From Actinomycetes bacterium (GTDB lineage: Bacteria; Bacillota_I; Bacilli_A; RF39; UBA660), in assembly GCA_021152765.1 (NCBI GenBank), contig JAGKUT010000010.1:1-11534 (forward strand): a stretch of DNA of 11,534 bases, given 5' to 3'. Position numbers and translations under genes: made by a program. Below are positions 1 to 6,906 of the stretch, in pieces (position 1 is the first letter of the stretch; each line of letters begins with the position of its first letter). The notes under the pieces are model-generated. The model did no database searches. It was given only the letters and a program-made list of their open reading frames with translations, and had not been told where the DNA came from.

Positions 1-469
1 ATAAATACAAAGTAATAATTAATAATAATATCACTACTGGATTAAAAATAGTTTTTCTTAATATTCCAAATCCATGGAATGTTTTAACAACTTTACCAAT
101 AATTTGACTTTGATCAATTGGATCATCTTTAGTATTATTCGCGTCACCCTTAGTAACATAAGTACCCTTATATGATTCAATTACTCTATGAGTTATGAAA
201 TCATTACCATGCTTATAAGTTACAATATCACCTATTTGAATATCTCGATTAGATTTAATAATTATCCAATCGCCCGCTTCTATAGTTCCATGCATACTTC
301 CAGTTTGAACTTCAAATAAAGAATATCCAAAGAAATTTGAATACTTATTCCCAAGCACTTTTACTTGAAAAAAGTTATACATAGAGATCAACAAAAAAAT
401 AGCAAATAAAACTATCAAAACATTTAAAGTATAATCAATTATTTTACTAACCAACTTTTTATTTTTCAT
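1..469 (-). CDS. sipW: SipW-type (ER-type) signal peptidase I, C-terminus cut off by the window
   Basis: Membrane-bound signal peptidase that would remove signal peptides from exported proteins on the outer face of the membrane. I translated 156 codons from the ATG at 469 without meeting a stop. An N-terminal membrane segment spans about residues 14-31. The catalytic box T-G-S-M (Ser58) follows, then G-D-W-I-I-I at 66-71, I-T-H-R-V with His94 in place of the usual catalytic Lys, and K-G-D-A-N-N with Asp109 and further Asp at 115-116. Ser/His/Asp is the signature of the ER-type S26B branch to which Bacillus SipW belongs. A second hydrophobic stretch begins near residue 144. The family usually runs to 180-200 residues, so some tens of residues are missing. 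The start is preceded by TAGGTAAG. It has its own promoter (500-528), and six genes upstream encode SipW-type substrates, so it is their likely processing enzyme. Confidence 0.9.
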   Translation of the reverse strand, partial: MKNKKLVSKIIDYTLNVLIVLFAIFLLISMYNFFQVKVLGNKYSNFFGYSLFEVQTGSMHGTIEAGDWIIIKSNRDIQIGDIVTYKHGNDFITHRVIESYKGTYVTKGDANNTKDDPIDQSQIIGKVVKTFHGFGILRKTIFNPVVILLLIITLYL

Positions 470-499
470 ACACTTACCTACTATCTATACTCTAATATA

Positions 500-528
500 A
501 TTTTATCATATATGTAAAAAAAAGTAAA
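500..528 (-). promoter_or_regulatory. Sigma-A-like promoter of the signal peptidase gene
   Basis: On the minus strand a -35 box TTTACT (523-528) and a -10 box TAAAAT (500-505) are separated by exactly 17 bases. The bases before the -10 box read TGA, giving an extended -10 (TG-N-TAAAAT). Transcription would start near 493 with a leader of about 25 nt. It lies directly after the terminator of the preceding gene, so sipW appears to be separately transcribed. Confidence 0.65.
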
Positions 529-530
529 CA

Positions 531-551
531 AAAAAAACTCCTAAGAGTTTT
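531..551 (-). terminator. Rho-independent terminator overlapping the end of the dead-peptidase gene
   Basis: In the minus-strand RNA, AAAACUC (551-545) pairs with GAGUUUU (540-534) around the loop UUAG, followed by further U residues. The stop codon TAG (541-543) sits in the loop. The hairpin is weak in GC but has a clean 7-bp stem, 4-nt loop and U-tract. It separates this transcript from the sipW promoter. Confidence 0.7.
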
Positions 552-1092
552 CTTCTTTAACTTCTTTTTCTTCATCTTCACCATATTTAATTTCAACAAT
601 CAATGAATATAATTGATATACAAATAAGAAGAAGTTTGGTATTAAAATTATAAATAAGAATCCCCATTTTGATTCAACAACAGATAAATATAAACCTATA
701 TTATCATATACTTTAGTTCCTGTACCAATTATAAATTCAGAAGAGAAAGTATCACCATTTTGGAAAGTAATTGCATTATCCTCCACATGAACTTGTCCAA
801 CAACACCTAATTGAATATTAACCCCACCATGTCCATCTAAATGATAAACAAAAACTTCGTCTCCTTCTTTATAATCTTTAACTTCCTTACTTTCAACAAT
901 AGCTAAACTATTTTTCTTATAAGTATCAGAAGTAAAACCTTTCTTTATAATTAATATAGACTTATCATCAAATTGAGTAACACCAAATTTATTATAATTT
1001 AATAATAAAACTGTCATAGTAATTGTAAATGCAAAATAAACAATCAATACAATCGATACAATCACTTTCTTAATCATCTTTAAAACTTTCAT
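541..1092 (-). CDS. Signal-peptidase-I-fold membrane protein lacking the catalytic Ser and His (pseudo-peptidase)
   Basis: A 183-aa protein with the SipW layout: membrane segment at about 11-32, an extracytoplasmic domain at about 40-142, a second membrane segment at about 143-163, and an acidic cytoplasmic tail (E-D-E-E-K-E-V-K-E-E). The motif V-K-D-Y-K-E-G-D-E-V (71-80) matches the SipW segment before the catalytic His, and E-S-K-W-G-F-L-F (140-147) matches the region entering the second helix. The catalytic box is destroyed: where SipW has G-S-M-E-P-T-Y-K-K-G-D, this protein has G-F-T-S-D-T-Y-K-K-N-S (52-62), with Phe53 at the Ser position. T-H-R-V is replaced by residues without His (about 92-98). 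Only the G-D of the Asp box (113-114) survives. The frame is intact and has a good ribosome site, so it looks like a maintained non-enzymatic protein rather than a decaying gene. The alignment was made by eye. Role unknown. Confidence 0.75.
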   Translation of the reverse strand: MKVLKMIKKVIVSIVLIVYFAFTITMTVLLLNYNKFGVTQFDDKSILIIKKGFTSDTYKKNSLAIVESKEVKDYKEGDEVFVYHLDGHGGVNIQLGVVGQVHVEDNAITFQNGDTFSSEFIIGTGTKVYDNIGLYLSVVESKWGFLFIILIPNFFLFVYQLYSLIVEIKYGEDEEKEVKEENS

Positions 1093-1098
1093 CACATA

Positions 1099-1104
1099 CC
1101 ACCT
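1099..1104 (-). promoter_or_regulatory. Shine-Dalgarno site that decides the pseudo-peptidase start
   Basis: AGGTGG on the minus strand lies 6 nt before the ATG at 1092. A GTG one codon upstream (1095) is only 3 nt from it, which is too close, so the ATG is the better start. Confidence 0.6.
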
Positions 1105-1116
1105 ATCCTAATATAA

Positions 1117-1145
1117 ATAATAACATAAACCTAAAACTTTTGCAA
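1117..1145 (-). promoter_or_regulatory. Possible internal promoter for the pseudo-peptidase gene
   Basis: TTGCAA (1140-1145) and TATTAT (1117-1122) on the minus strand are 17 bases apart, and TGT directly before the -10 makes an extended -10. It lies in the 57-nt gap after the 291-aa gene, where I see no terminator. The gene may therefore have its own promoter as well as read-through from the main operon. In such A+T-rich DNA chance matches are common. Confidence 0.35.
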
Positions 1146-1149
1146 CCAC

Positions 1150-2025
1150 CTAACAACCTATCTCGGTAATAATAAAATCATCTACGTTGTAATCACTAGA
1201 AAAATCCTTATTAAAAAATTTAAATTTAACATTACTCATACCATTAATACTTGTATTAAAACCAGTAATATATCCAGAAGTATCTAAAACAGTATTAGCC
1301 ATATTATCATCAAAATCAACAATTCGCTTAGAACTATCAAACTCTACTCTAACACACTTACGAGTAGAATAAGAATTAGATAAAATTAAATCATCATAAT
1401 CAACAAAATTATTTATAGTCTTAGAAATACTACCAGTATCAGGAGCATTCTTAAATAAACTAAATAGACCTGTCATTGTTTTACTATAAGGACTAACACT
1501 ATTAACTGTAATTCTTACATCAACATTGCTAACCTCGTAATTATTTTCAGGAACAATTTCAAAATACAAATCCCTAGTAACAGGAATCTTTTCCCAATTA
1601 TAACCATTCATCTCACATTCAGGCTTATTAAATAAAGTTACATCAACATCATCTACTTCATTAACGCACCTTGAATTACTTGATAAAACTCCAGTAAAAC
1701 TAGAAGTCTGACCCCCATTAACCTTACATGTAACAGGAATTTCACTCAAAACTTCACAACTAACATTATAACGAATATCATAATCAGTAACTAAACTTTC
1801 ATTACTACTATTTTTAATAGTAAAATGAACAGCATTTCCATCCCATAATGTATTAACATTTTTCTTCTCATTACCTAAAGAATCACTTGCTAAATAAAAC
1901 CCTTGTGACTCTAAATAATAATTCCAAACAGAACTTGAACTATACCGAGCTAAACTCCTTAAAGTAAAAAACAAAAACGAACCAACTAAACAAAATATAA
2001 TTATAAACTTCTTTTTAGTGTTCAT
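1150..2025 (-). CDS. Exported Cys-rich protein with SipW-type signal peptide, probable accessory matrix protein
   Basis: 291 aa, no family recognised with certainty. The N-terminus is a Lys-rich head (N-T-K-K-K), a hydrophobic core at about 7-22, then S-L-A-R-Y-S-S-S-S-V-W (24-34), an arrangement like that of the 1052-aa neighbour (F-A-R-Y near residue 30). What follows looks like all-beta extracellular sequence: a strand-rich segment with W-D-G-N-A-V-H-F-T-I-K-N (61-72), then a second part from about residue 200 ending in I-T-E-I-G-C. Six Cys lie outside the signal peptide (90, 100, 120, 137, 224, 291), the last being the final residue, so several disulphides are possible. There is no sorting motif or C-terminal anchor. 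It is the last of three genes with only 8-11 nt between them. Its start follows AGGTGA, which overlaps the previous gene's TAG stop. By analogy with TapA it may be a minor or anchoring subunit; this is inference. Confidence 0.75.
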   Translation of the reverse strand: MNTKKKFIIIFCLVGSFLFFTLRSLARYSSSSVWNYYLESQGFYLASDSLGNEKKNVNTLWDGNAVHFTIKNSSNESLVTDYDIRYNVSCEVLSEIPVTCKVNGGQTSSFTGVLSSNSRCVNEVDDVDVTLFNKPECEMNGYNWEKIPVTRDLYFEIVPENNYEVSNVDVRITVNSVSPYSKTMTGLFSLFKNAPDTGSISKTINNFVDYDDLILSNSYSTRKCVRVEFDSSKRIVDFDDNMANTVLDTSGYITGFNTSINGMSNVKFKFFNKDFSSDYNVDDFIITEIGC

Positions 2026-2033
2026 AAAATCAC

Positions 2034-2561
2034 CTATACTTTCTGATAACTCTTTATCTCAATATTAATATAATCTATTAAATTAGAATAAGACTCATCA
2101 TTATATAAACTATCAAAAGTTATTTTTAAAGTATAATTATCTATACTTTCATCCTCGTGTGACAATTCTTGAATAGATGAATTACAAACTAATTCGTTAT
2201 TTTCATTTCTACTATAAGACTCATCACAAGTCATAACTAACTCTTCTTCCTTATAAAGTTCAATAACAAGTGGAGTAAAATGAGGAGTTAATATAGTCAA
2301 TTGATATGAAATAGTAACATCACTTGATATATCATCAGAAGAATTACTAATTGAAAAATTATACTCCTCACTTTGTCCTGGAGCCATCCCTACTAAAGGA
2401 AGTTCCATTCTATCCAAAGTTTCAGTATCAAATACAAACTTTGCAATTTTTTGATCAACGATACCTAATTCAGAACTAGAGGTAAAACTAGAATATGCAA
2501 TACCAATACCGAATATAAAAAACATAACAACAAACATAGATATCAATATTTTATATTTCAT
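2034..2561 (-). CDS. Small TasA/camelysin-like exported protein
   Basis: 175 aa. A hydrophobic segment at about 5-22 ends in G-I-A-Y-S-S-F-T-S-S-S (20-30), comparable to the W-A-A-F-N-D region where SipW cuts TasA. The mature part begins with a candidate strand and carries L-V-G-M-A-P-G-Q-S-E-E-Y-N-F (56-69), matching the 'L-x-x-(L/M)-x-P-G-(D/Q)-x-x-x-x-x-F' pattern that opens TasA and camelysin domains. It is followed by S-D-V-T-I-S-Y-Q-L-T-I strands. The only two Cys, 112 and 126, could form a disulphide across a hairpin. The length is near that of camelysin (about 190-200 aa). GAGG lies 6 nt before the start and abuts the TAG of the preceding gene, suggesting translational coupling. It may be a fibre subunit or an assembly starter; the family call rests on motif layout only. 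Confidence 0.75.
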   Translation of the reverse strand: MKYKILISMFVVMFFIFGIGIAYSSFTSSSELGIVDQKIAKFVFDTETLDRMELPLVGMAPGQSEEYNFSISNSSDDISSDVTISYQLTILTPHFTPLVIELYKEEELVMTCDESYSRNENNELVCNSSIQELSHEDESIDNYTLKITFDSLYNDESYSNLIDYINIEIKSYQKV

Positions 2562-2570
2562 AGCTCACCT

Positions 2571-5500
2571 CTATCTAACAATTATATACTTACTTACACT
2601 ACTAATTTTTCTATTACCTTCATATAAATCAAATACAAACTTATAACATATCTTTTCAAGATTAGTCGTATCTAAATTAATATTAAACGTATTATATTGT
2701 CCAGAAACACTATAAGAAACAGGATTTCTAGAAACATAATAAATAGAATCAATATATAAATCAAGAGTATCATCCGTATAATCACCCATATCAATCAAAG
2801 TATAATCCTGATTAAATGCAGTTAATTCATCTTTTTTATACATAGACACCTTTATATTCGCATCAACAACACTATCTTCCAATACATTAAAACTTAAATT
2901 AACATTATCACCTTGATTAATAATACTATTACTTTGATCCATCAAAACATCAAAACTATAATCATATGTATTAACACTATCCGACACAACTAAAGGAATA
3001 TCAATAGTACTTGTCAAAACATTACTATAGAACTTTCCATCATAAGAATAATATGGATTAATCCTAATATAATAAGTTCCATCTTCCAAAGAAGAACTAC
3101 ATTGATGAGTAATAATAGATAAAGTATTAGTGACACTTGAATTTGTATCTAAATCAACTCTAACAACATTATCACTATCAAAAGTATAAACATTACCATC
3201 TACTTTAAAAATAATATTTTTTAAATCTTCTTTATTAACAACATTACCACTATCATCAACTACTTTAATAGCTAATCCTATCTTCTTACCAAAATAACTT
3301 GTATCAAAAGAAGAACTATAACTTACAATACTATTAATATTAATATCAGTTTCAGAATCAGAATTATATATAATTGACTCATCATAATCAGAAGATATCA
3401 CATGAGATAAACCCATAGTTCCATCACTACTTATACTAAATGTACCCTTAACAATACTAGGCCTAGAAACCCCAGTACCAGTTCCTTCTAAATAAATAGA
3501 AACATTATCATAATTGTGAGAAATAGTCGCATCACTAAAATCAACAATAAAAGTAAATCTCTCATTAGTAACACTACCATCGACATAATTAACAGTATCA
3601 ATTCTGCCCTTTTCAGTAAATAAACTCAAAGGATAACTAGCATAACCATTAGTATCAAAACCATATCTCTGATCATCAACAACAAATTGATAAACCTTAT
3701 TATTAATTTTATCAATCATAGTTATTTTAGTATTTACAGGAAGTAAAACACTAGAAATCAAATTATGTTCTAAAGTCATTTGCTTATTATTAGAATAACT
3801 AACATCGAAAGTAATACTTGAATTACTAGTTATACTATTACCACTTCCACCAAGTGGACTCAAATTACTTACAACATATCCGTCATAAACAATAACTGGA
3901 GAAGCTAAATAAGTAATAAAATCACATCCATCAGTAACTTTAACATATAAAATATATTCTCCAACATTACTAACAGGAATACTACCATTATATGTAATCC
4001 AAGATATACTACTCATATCATTAATAGAAGTATTACTCAAATAATATTCAATCGATTTAACACCAGATAAAGTATCAGAAGCACTTACTGTAAAATCAAA
4101 TGAATGATCAATAAATATCTGATTATTACTAGAACTTGTCCAATTATTTCCAAAAGCACTTATTGTAATATCAGAACCACTATTATCTAATACCAACAAA
4201 TCCGAATTTATATAACTTACCTTAGAATTATTATCAACAACTTTAACATATACAACATAAAAACCTTCATCAGTAATCCTAACTAAACCATTATAAGGAG
4301 TCCAACTTACATTTTCTAAATCAGACTTACTTAAAGGAGTTTTAGAATTACTAACATAATAATATTTATCAGTAACATGTATATTATCTATATCATCAAT
4401 AACAAACGAAATATTTGTATTAATATTCTTAATATCTAAATTAGGACTATAAGAATTCCAAGTATAAGTATTGATATGTAACTCTGAATATGAATTAACA
4501 ACATCATCAATATATAATACTGGATACATTTCATCCTCAAATACCCAAACATGAGTAGAATCTAAATTTTCAAAATCAGAAAACTCCTCATAATGAGTTA
4601 AAAACGTTTTATCCTTTAAATTAGAGTCAGTAACTAAAATACTAGGAATAGAATTTCCTCTGTTAGGATAAGTATAATAAACATTACTGGAAGAAACATT
4701 ACTATTAACGCTATCAATAACTAAATCATTATCAGTAGGAATAAACGAATCACTTAAATTCAAATTAGAATCAATAACATACCCTATTAATCCACCATTA
4801 ATAGAACCCGTATTATAGAAGTGATCAATACTACTCTCACCCTTAAGAACACCTATTCCATTAGACAAATAAGAATCAATATCACCAGTATTATAAGAAT
4901 TACTTATAGTTACATCTTCAGCATATCCAATCAATCCACCAGATAAAAATCCACCATAAATCTTTACCTTACTAATACAATTTAAATAACTTGTACCATT
5001 AGAATAAGCAGTTATACCACCATTAACACTATAACCAATATTCTCATAATCACCTAATAAATCAGTAATATTATTAACTATATCATTAAATTCACTATCT
5101 AAAATAATACCATCAATCAAAATATCTCTAACACTTCCACCAATAATTTTATCAGATAAAATACCTAAATTAGAACCATTAACAAAAGCATTTTCAATAT
5201 ATAAAGAAGAAATATTACCACTCAATGATTTAAATAATGAATCAGTATTATAATATCCAAATATCGTATGACTATCACCATCAAAATTACCTTCAAATCC
5301 TTCTAAAGAAGGAAAAACATTAATAGAACCAATAGGTTCACCAGTAAATTGATCATTATCATAATAATCATTGCCATTAACATAATAAGTATTATTACCT
5401 ATAACATATTCTACTAAATCATTCTCGTATTTAAAAATACCTTCATTTAATAAAATATCATTAGACAATTTAAAATAAACACCTTCATAGTTATTATTTT

Positions 5501-5729
5501 CTAATTGTGAGGAAAAATAAGCCAATTCCTCACCATTAGAAATAATATATGGACTATTACTGGTACCATCACCACTCTTATAATGAGTCGCGATATTACC
5601 ACTCCATACATTACTATAAGATGAAATTCTATTTTTATAACGAGCAAAAGTTGGAAGAGCAAAAGAAAGCAATAATATGAAAATTAACGCAAAAATAATA
5701 TATAATTTCTTATCTCTACTTAATATCAT
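2571..5729 (-). CDS. Large secreted GLUG-repeat / OmpL47-like adhesin with SipW-type signal peptide
   Basis: 1052 aa. The hydrophobic core (about 9-25) ends in P-T-F-A-R-Y-K-N-R (26-34), followed by S-N-V-W-S-G-N-I-A. G-D-G-T-S-x-S-P-Y-I-I-S (53-64) and G-N-F-D-G-D-S-H-T-I-F-G (147-158) open a beta-helical region with GLUG-type repeats: G-G-I-T-A-Y, G-G-L-I-G-Y-A, S-N-S-Y-N-T-G-D-I and G-G-L-I-G-Y-V between about 235 and 317. The region closes with the characteristic H-V-W-V-F-E-D-E-M-Y-P-V-L-Y (393-406). Two Ig-like OmpL47-type domains follow (about 440-517 and 520-617), each with W-x-x-Y-N-G and a G-x-Y-x-x-Y-V-K-V-x-D strand. The remaining 430 residues are beta-rich and Ser/Asn/Asp-rich; I do not recognise them. 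There is no LPXTG, no C-terminal membrane helix and no catalytic motif. GLUG domains occur in surface adhesins, so an adhesive or tip role is likely but inferred. The ribosome site is excellent (AGGAGG, 7 nt spacing). Confidence 0.85.
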   Translation of the reverse strand: MILSRDKKLYIIFALIFILLLSFALPTFARYKNRISSYSNVWSGNIATHYKSGDGTSNSPYIISNGEELAYFSSQLENNNYEGVYFKLSNDILLNEGIFKYENDLVEYVIGNNTYYVNGNDYYDNDQFTGEPIGSINVFPSLEGFEGNFDGDSHTIFGYYNTDSLFKSLSGNISSLYIENAFVNGSNLGILSDKIIGGSVRDILIDGIILDSEFNDIVNNITDLLGDYENIGYSVNGGITAYSNGTSYLNCISKVKIYGGFLSGGLIGYAEDVTISNSYNTGDIDSYLSNGIGVLKGESSIDHFYNTGSINGGLIGYVIDSNLNLSDSFIPTDNDLVIDSVNSNVSSSNVYYTYPNRGNSIPSILVTDSNLKDKTFLTHYEEFSDFENLDSTHVWVFEDEMYPVLYIDDVVNSYSELHINTYTWNSYSPNLDIKNINTNISFVIDDIDNIHVTDKYYYVSNSKTPLSKSDLENVSWTPYNGLVRITDEGFYVVYVKVVDNNSKVSYINSDLLVLDNSGSDITISAFGNNWTSSSNNQIFIDHSFDFTVSASDTLSGVKSIEYYLSNTSINDMSSISWITYNGSIPVSNVGEYILYVKVTDGCDFITYLASPVIVYDGYVVSNLSPLGGSGNSITSNSSITFDVSYSNNKQMTLEHNLISSVLLPVNTKITMIDKINNKVYQFVVDDQRYGFDTNGYASYPLSLFTEKGRIDTVNYVDGSVTNERFTFIVDFSDATISHNYDNVSIYLEGTGTGVSRPSIVKGTFSISSDGTMGLSHVISSDYDESIIYNSDSETDININSIVSYSSSFDTSYFGKKIGLAIKVVDDSGNVVNKEDLKNIIFKVDGNVYTFDSDNVVRVDLDTNSSVTNTLSIITHQCSSSLEDGTYYIRINPYYSYDGKFYSNVLTSTIDIPLVVSDSVNTYDYSFDVLMDQSNSIINQGDNVNLSFNVLEDSVVDANIKVSMYKKDELTAFNQDYTLIDMGDYTDDTLDLYIDSIYYVSRNPVSYSVSGQYNTFNINLDTTNLEKICYKFVFDLYEGNRKISSVSKYIIVR

Positions 5730-5736
5730 ATTATCA

Positions 5737-5742
5737 CCTCCT
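5737..5742 (-). promoter_or_regulatory. Consensus Shine-Dalgarno fused to the upstream stop codon
   Basis: AGGAGG lies 7 nt before the ATG of the GLUG protein and shares bases with the TAG stop (5741-5743) of the preceding gene. Ribosomes finishing the 357-aa protein would release on top of the next start, so the two genes are probably translationally coupled. Confidence 0.8.
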
Positions 5743-6814
5743 AATACGCTTCATAACCTGCTAAATCTTTCTCTAAATCTAAATTTAAAGCAACTGGAGC
5801 ACCTTCAGAGTGAACCTCTAAAGCATCAACATCTTGACCTTCAATCCAGATATAAACCCTAGCCTTAGTAATACCATTTGGAATCTTAAATATAGGTTCC
5901 GAAAAATCCTTTTCAAAAATAGTATGTTGTAAAGCAAAATGTTCTGTATCTAAATCAACCCCAGAATTTATAAATCCACTCTTATGATCTAATTTGCTTC
6001 CTTCAGCAATTACACCATAAGTTGGTATATAAGTATCATCAGTAACAGTAATACCTAATTCAGCTGCCGCATCAATACTTTCTTGATTATGTTTAGTACT
6101 GTTTGGCTCGTATATTAAAGCCATACATTGACCTTCACACTGTAAATTTTGAATAGTACTAACATCAGACTTAGAACTAGTCTCACCAATTCTAACAATA
6201 CCCATTCTCATAGTATTTAAAATATCTTGCATTTTTTCTCTTGTTTCATCATCAGCTGTTTCATCAAAATCTATAAATGTCCCACGACCAATATATAAAT
6301 TATCTCTTAAAGGAGAACCAGAGACATTCTTCAAGAAAATATCAAACGCAATATACTGATTCCATTCACTAGACTTTTCTTCTTTCAATAATGTAGTATT
6401 AACAAACCTCTTACCTTTTCTAGCCCTATCAGTATATTTTCCCATTGACCCATTATAAACAGCAAACTTATCTGAATTAGGATTAGGTATTCCATTAGAA
6501 GAAACAGACCATAACCCTGTCGCAGCCCACTGATTAGTGTTATTAGGATAAGTATTCTGTAAATCTTTTATAATAGAATCACGAGAAATTTCAATAGAAT
6601 CAGAAAAATTAATACCATCCAAAGAAATAAATAAACCTGTTTCAGAAGAAACTCTTACATCAAAAAATTTAACCTTAACATTTAAAGATGCAGAAAACCA
6701 TGCATATGTCGCAAAAGATAAAGCGACAAATAACAAGAATACTACAAGTATTAATAGTTTTCCTCTCTTACTAATCTTAGGAAGTTTAAATTTTTCTTTT
6801 TCTACCGTTTCCAT
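5741..6814 (-). CDS. TasA-like exported protein, short paralogue of the two large fibre subunits
   Basis: 357 aa. A Lys-rich head (about 1-19), a hydrophobic core (20-34) and A-T-Y-A-W-F (35-40) form a SipW-type signal peptide. Then come a strand-like V-K-V-K-F-F-D-V-R-V (46-55) and L-F-I-S-L-D-G-I-N-F (61-70). Shared landmarks with the two large upstream proteins continue: Y-I-A-F-D-I-F-L-K-N (154-163), M-G-I-V-R-I-G (204-210), I-Q-N-L-Q-C-E-G-Q-C (221-230), L-I-Y-E-P-N-S-T-K-H (233-242), and K-A-R-V-Y-I-W-I-E-G-Q-D (317-328). The protein ends soon after, lacking the C-terminal Ig-like domain and the second Cys pair of the paralogues. I chose the ATG at 6814 because GGAGG lies 5 nt upstream; an ATG four codons earlier (6826) has no ribosome site. 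It is likely a minor, capping or linking subunit (inference from truncation and position). Confidence 0.85.
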   Translation of the reverse strand: METVEKEKFKLPKISKRGKLLILVVFLLFVALSFATYAWFSASLNVKVKFFDVRVSSETGLFISLDGINFSDSIEISRDSIIKDLQNTYPNNTNQWAATGLWSVSSNGIPNPNSDKFAVYNGSMGKYTDRARKGKRFVNTTLLKEEKSSEWNQYIAFDIFLKNVSGSPLRDNLYIGRGTFIDFDETADDETREKMQDILNTMRMGIVRIGETSSKSDVSTIQNLQCEGQCMALIYEPNSTKHNQESIDAAAELGITVTDDTYIPTYGVIAEGSKLDHKSGFINSGVDLDTEHFALQHTIFEKDFSEPIFKIPNGITKARVYIWIEGQDVDALEVHSEGAPVALNLDLEKDLAGYEAY

Positions 6815-6819
6815 AAAAA

Positions 6820-6824
6820 CCTCC
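6820..6824 (-). promoter_or_regulatory. Shine-Dalgarno site that decides the 357-aa protein start
   Basis: GGAGG followed by TTTTT and ATG (6814). The longer reading would begin at 6826 and place this site inside the coding sequence, with no ribosome site of its own. Confidence 0.75.
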
Positions 6825-6832
6825 ATTAATAA

Positions 6833-6868
6833 ATTAAGGAATAACCAACAAATCGATTATTCCTTAAT
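6833..6868 (-). promoter_or_regulatory. Perfect 12-bp inverted repeat between two fibre genes (attenuator or RNA-processing hairpin)
   Basis: ATTAAGGAATAA (6833-6844) and TTATTCCTTAAT (6857-6868) are exact reverse complements around a 12-nt loop, in the 92-nt gap between the stop at 6907 and the start at 6814. In the minus-strand RNA the stem is followed by UUAUUAAU and then the GGAGG ribosome site. With no long U-run it would be at most a leaky terminator. It could also protect the 3' end of the upstream message. Confidence 0.6.
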
Positions 6869-6906
6869 CATCATGCTAACATAACCTTTTAGTCAGTATT
6901 TATTTA

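Noticed and set aside
1093..1095. GTG start one codon before the pseudo-peptidase ATG
   Set aside because: It would lie only 3 nt from the AGGTGG; the ATG has normal spacing.
1954..1965. AGG codon inside the hydrophobic signal region of the 291-aa protein, as a hint of AGG-to-Met reassignment known in some uncultured Bacilli
   Set aside because: ATG is used normally for Met in these genes, and an AGG near the end of the 389-aa gene falls in a K-E-R-K-E-K context that fits Arg.
1153..5729. Sortase-type anchoring of the secreted proteins
   Set aside because: I looked for LPXTG-like motifs followed by a hydrophobic C-terminus and found none in any of the exported proteins.
5677..5862. Plus-strand 61-codon open frame
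   Set aside because: It is antisense across the junction of two real genes, rich in Leu and Asn from A+T-rich DNA, with no recognisable features.
6815..6826. Four-codon N-terminal extension of the 357-aa protein
   Set aside because: The upstream ATG has no ribosome site, whereas the extension itself contains the GGAGG that serves the ATG at 6814.
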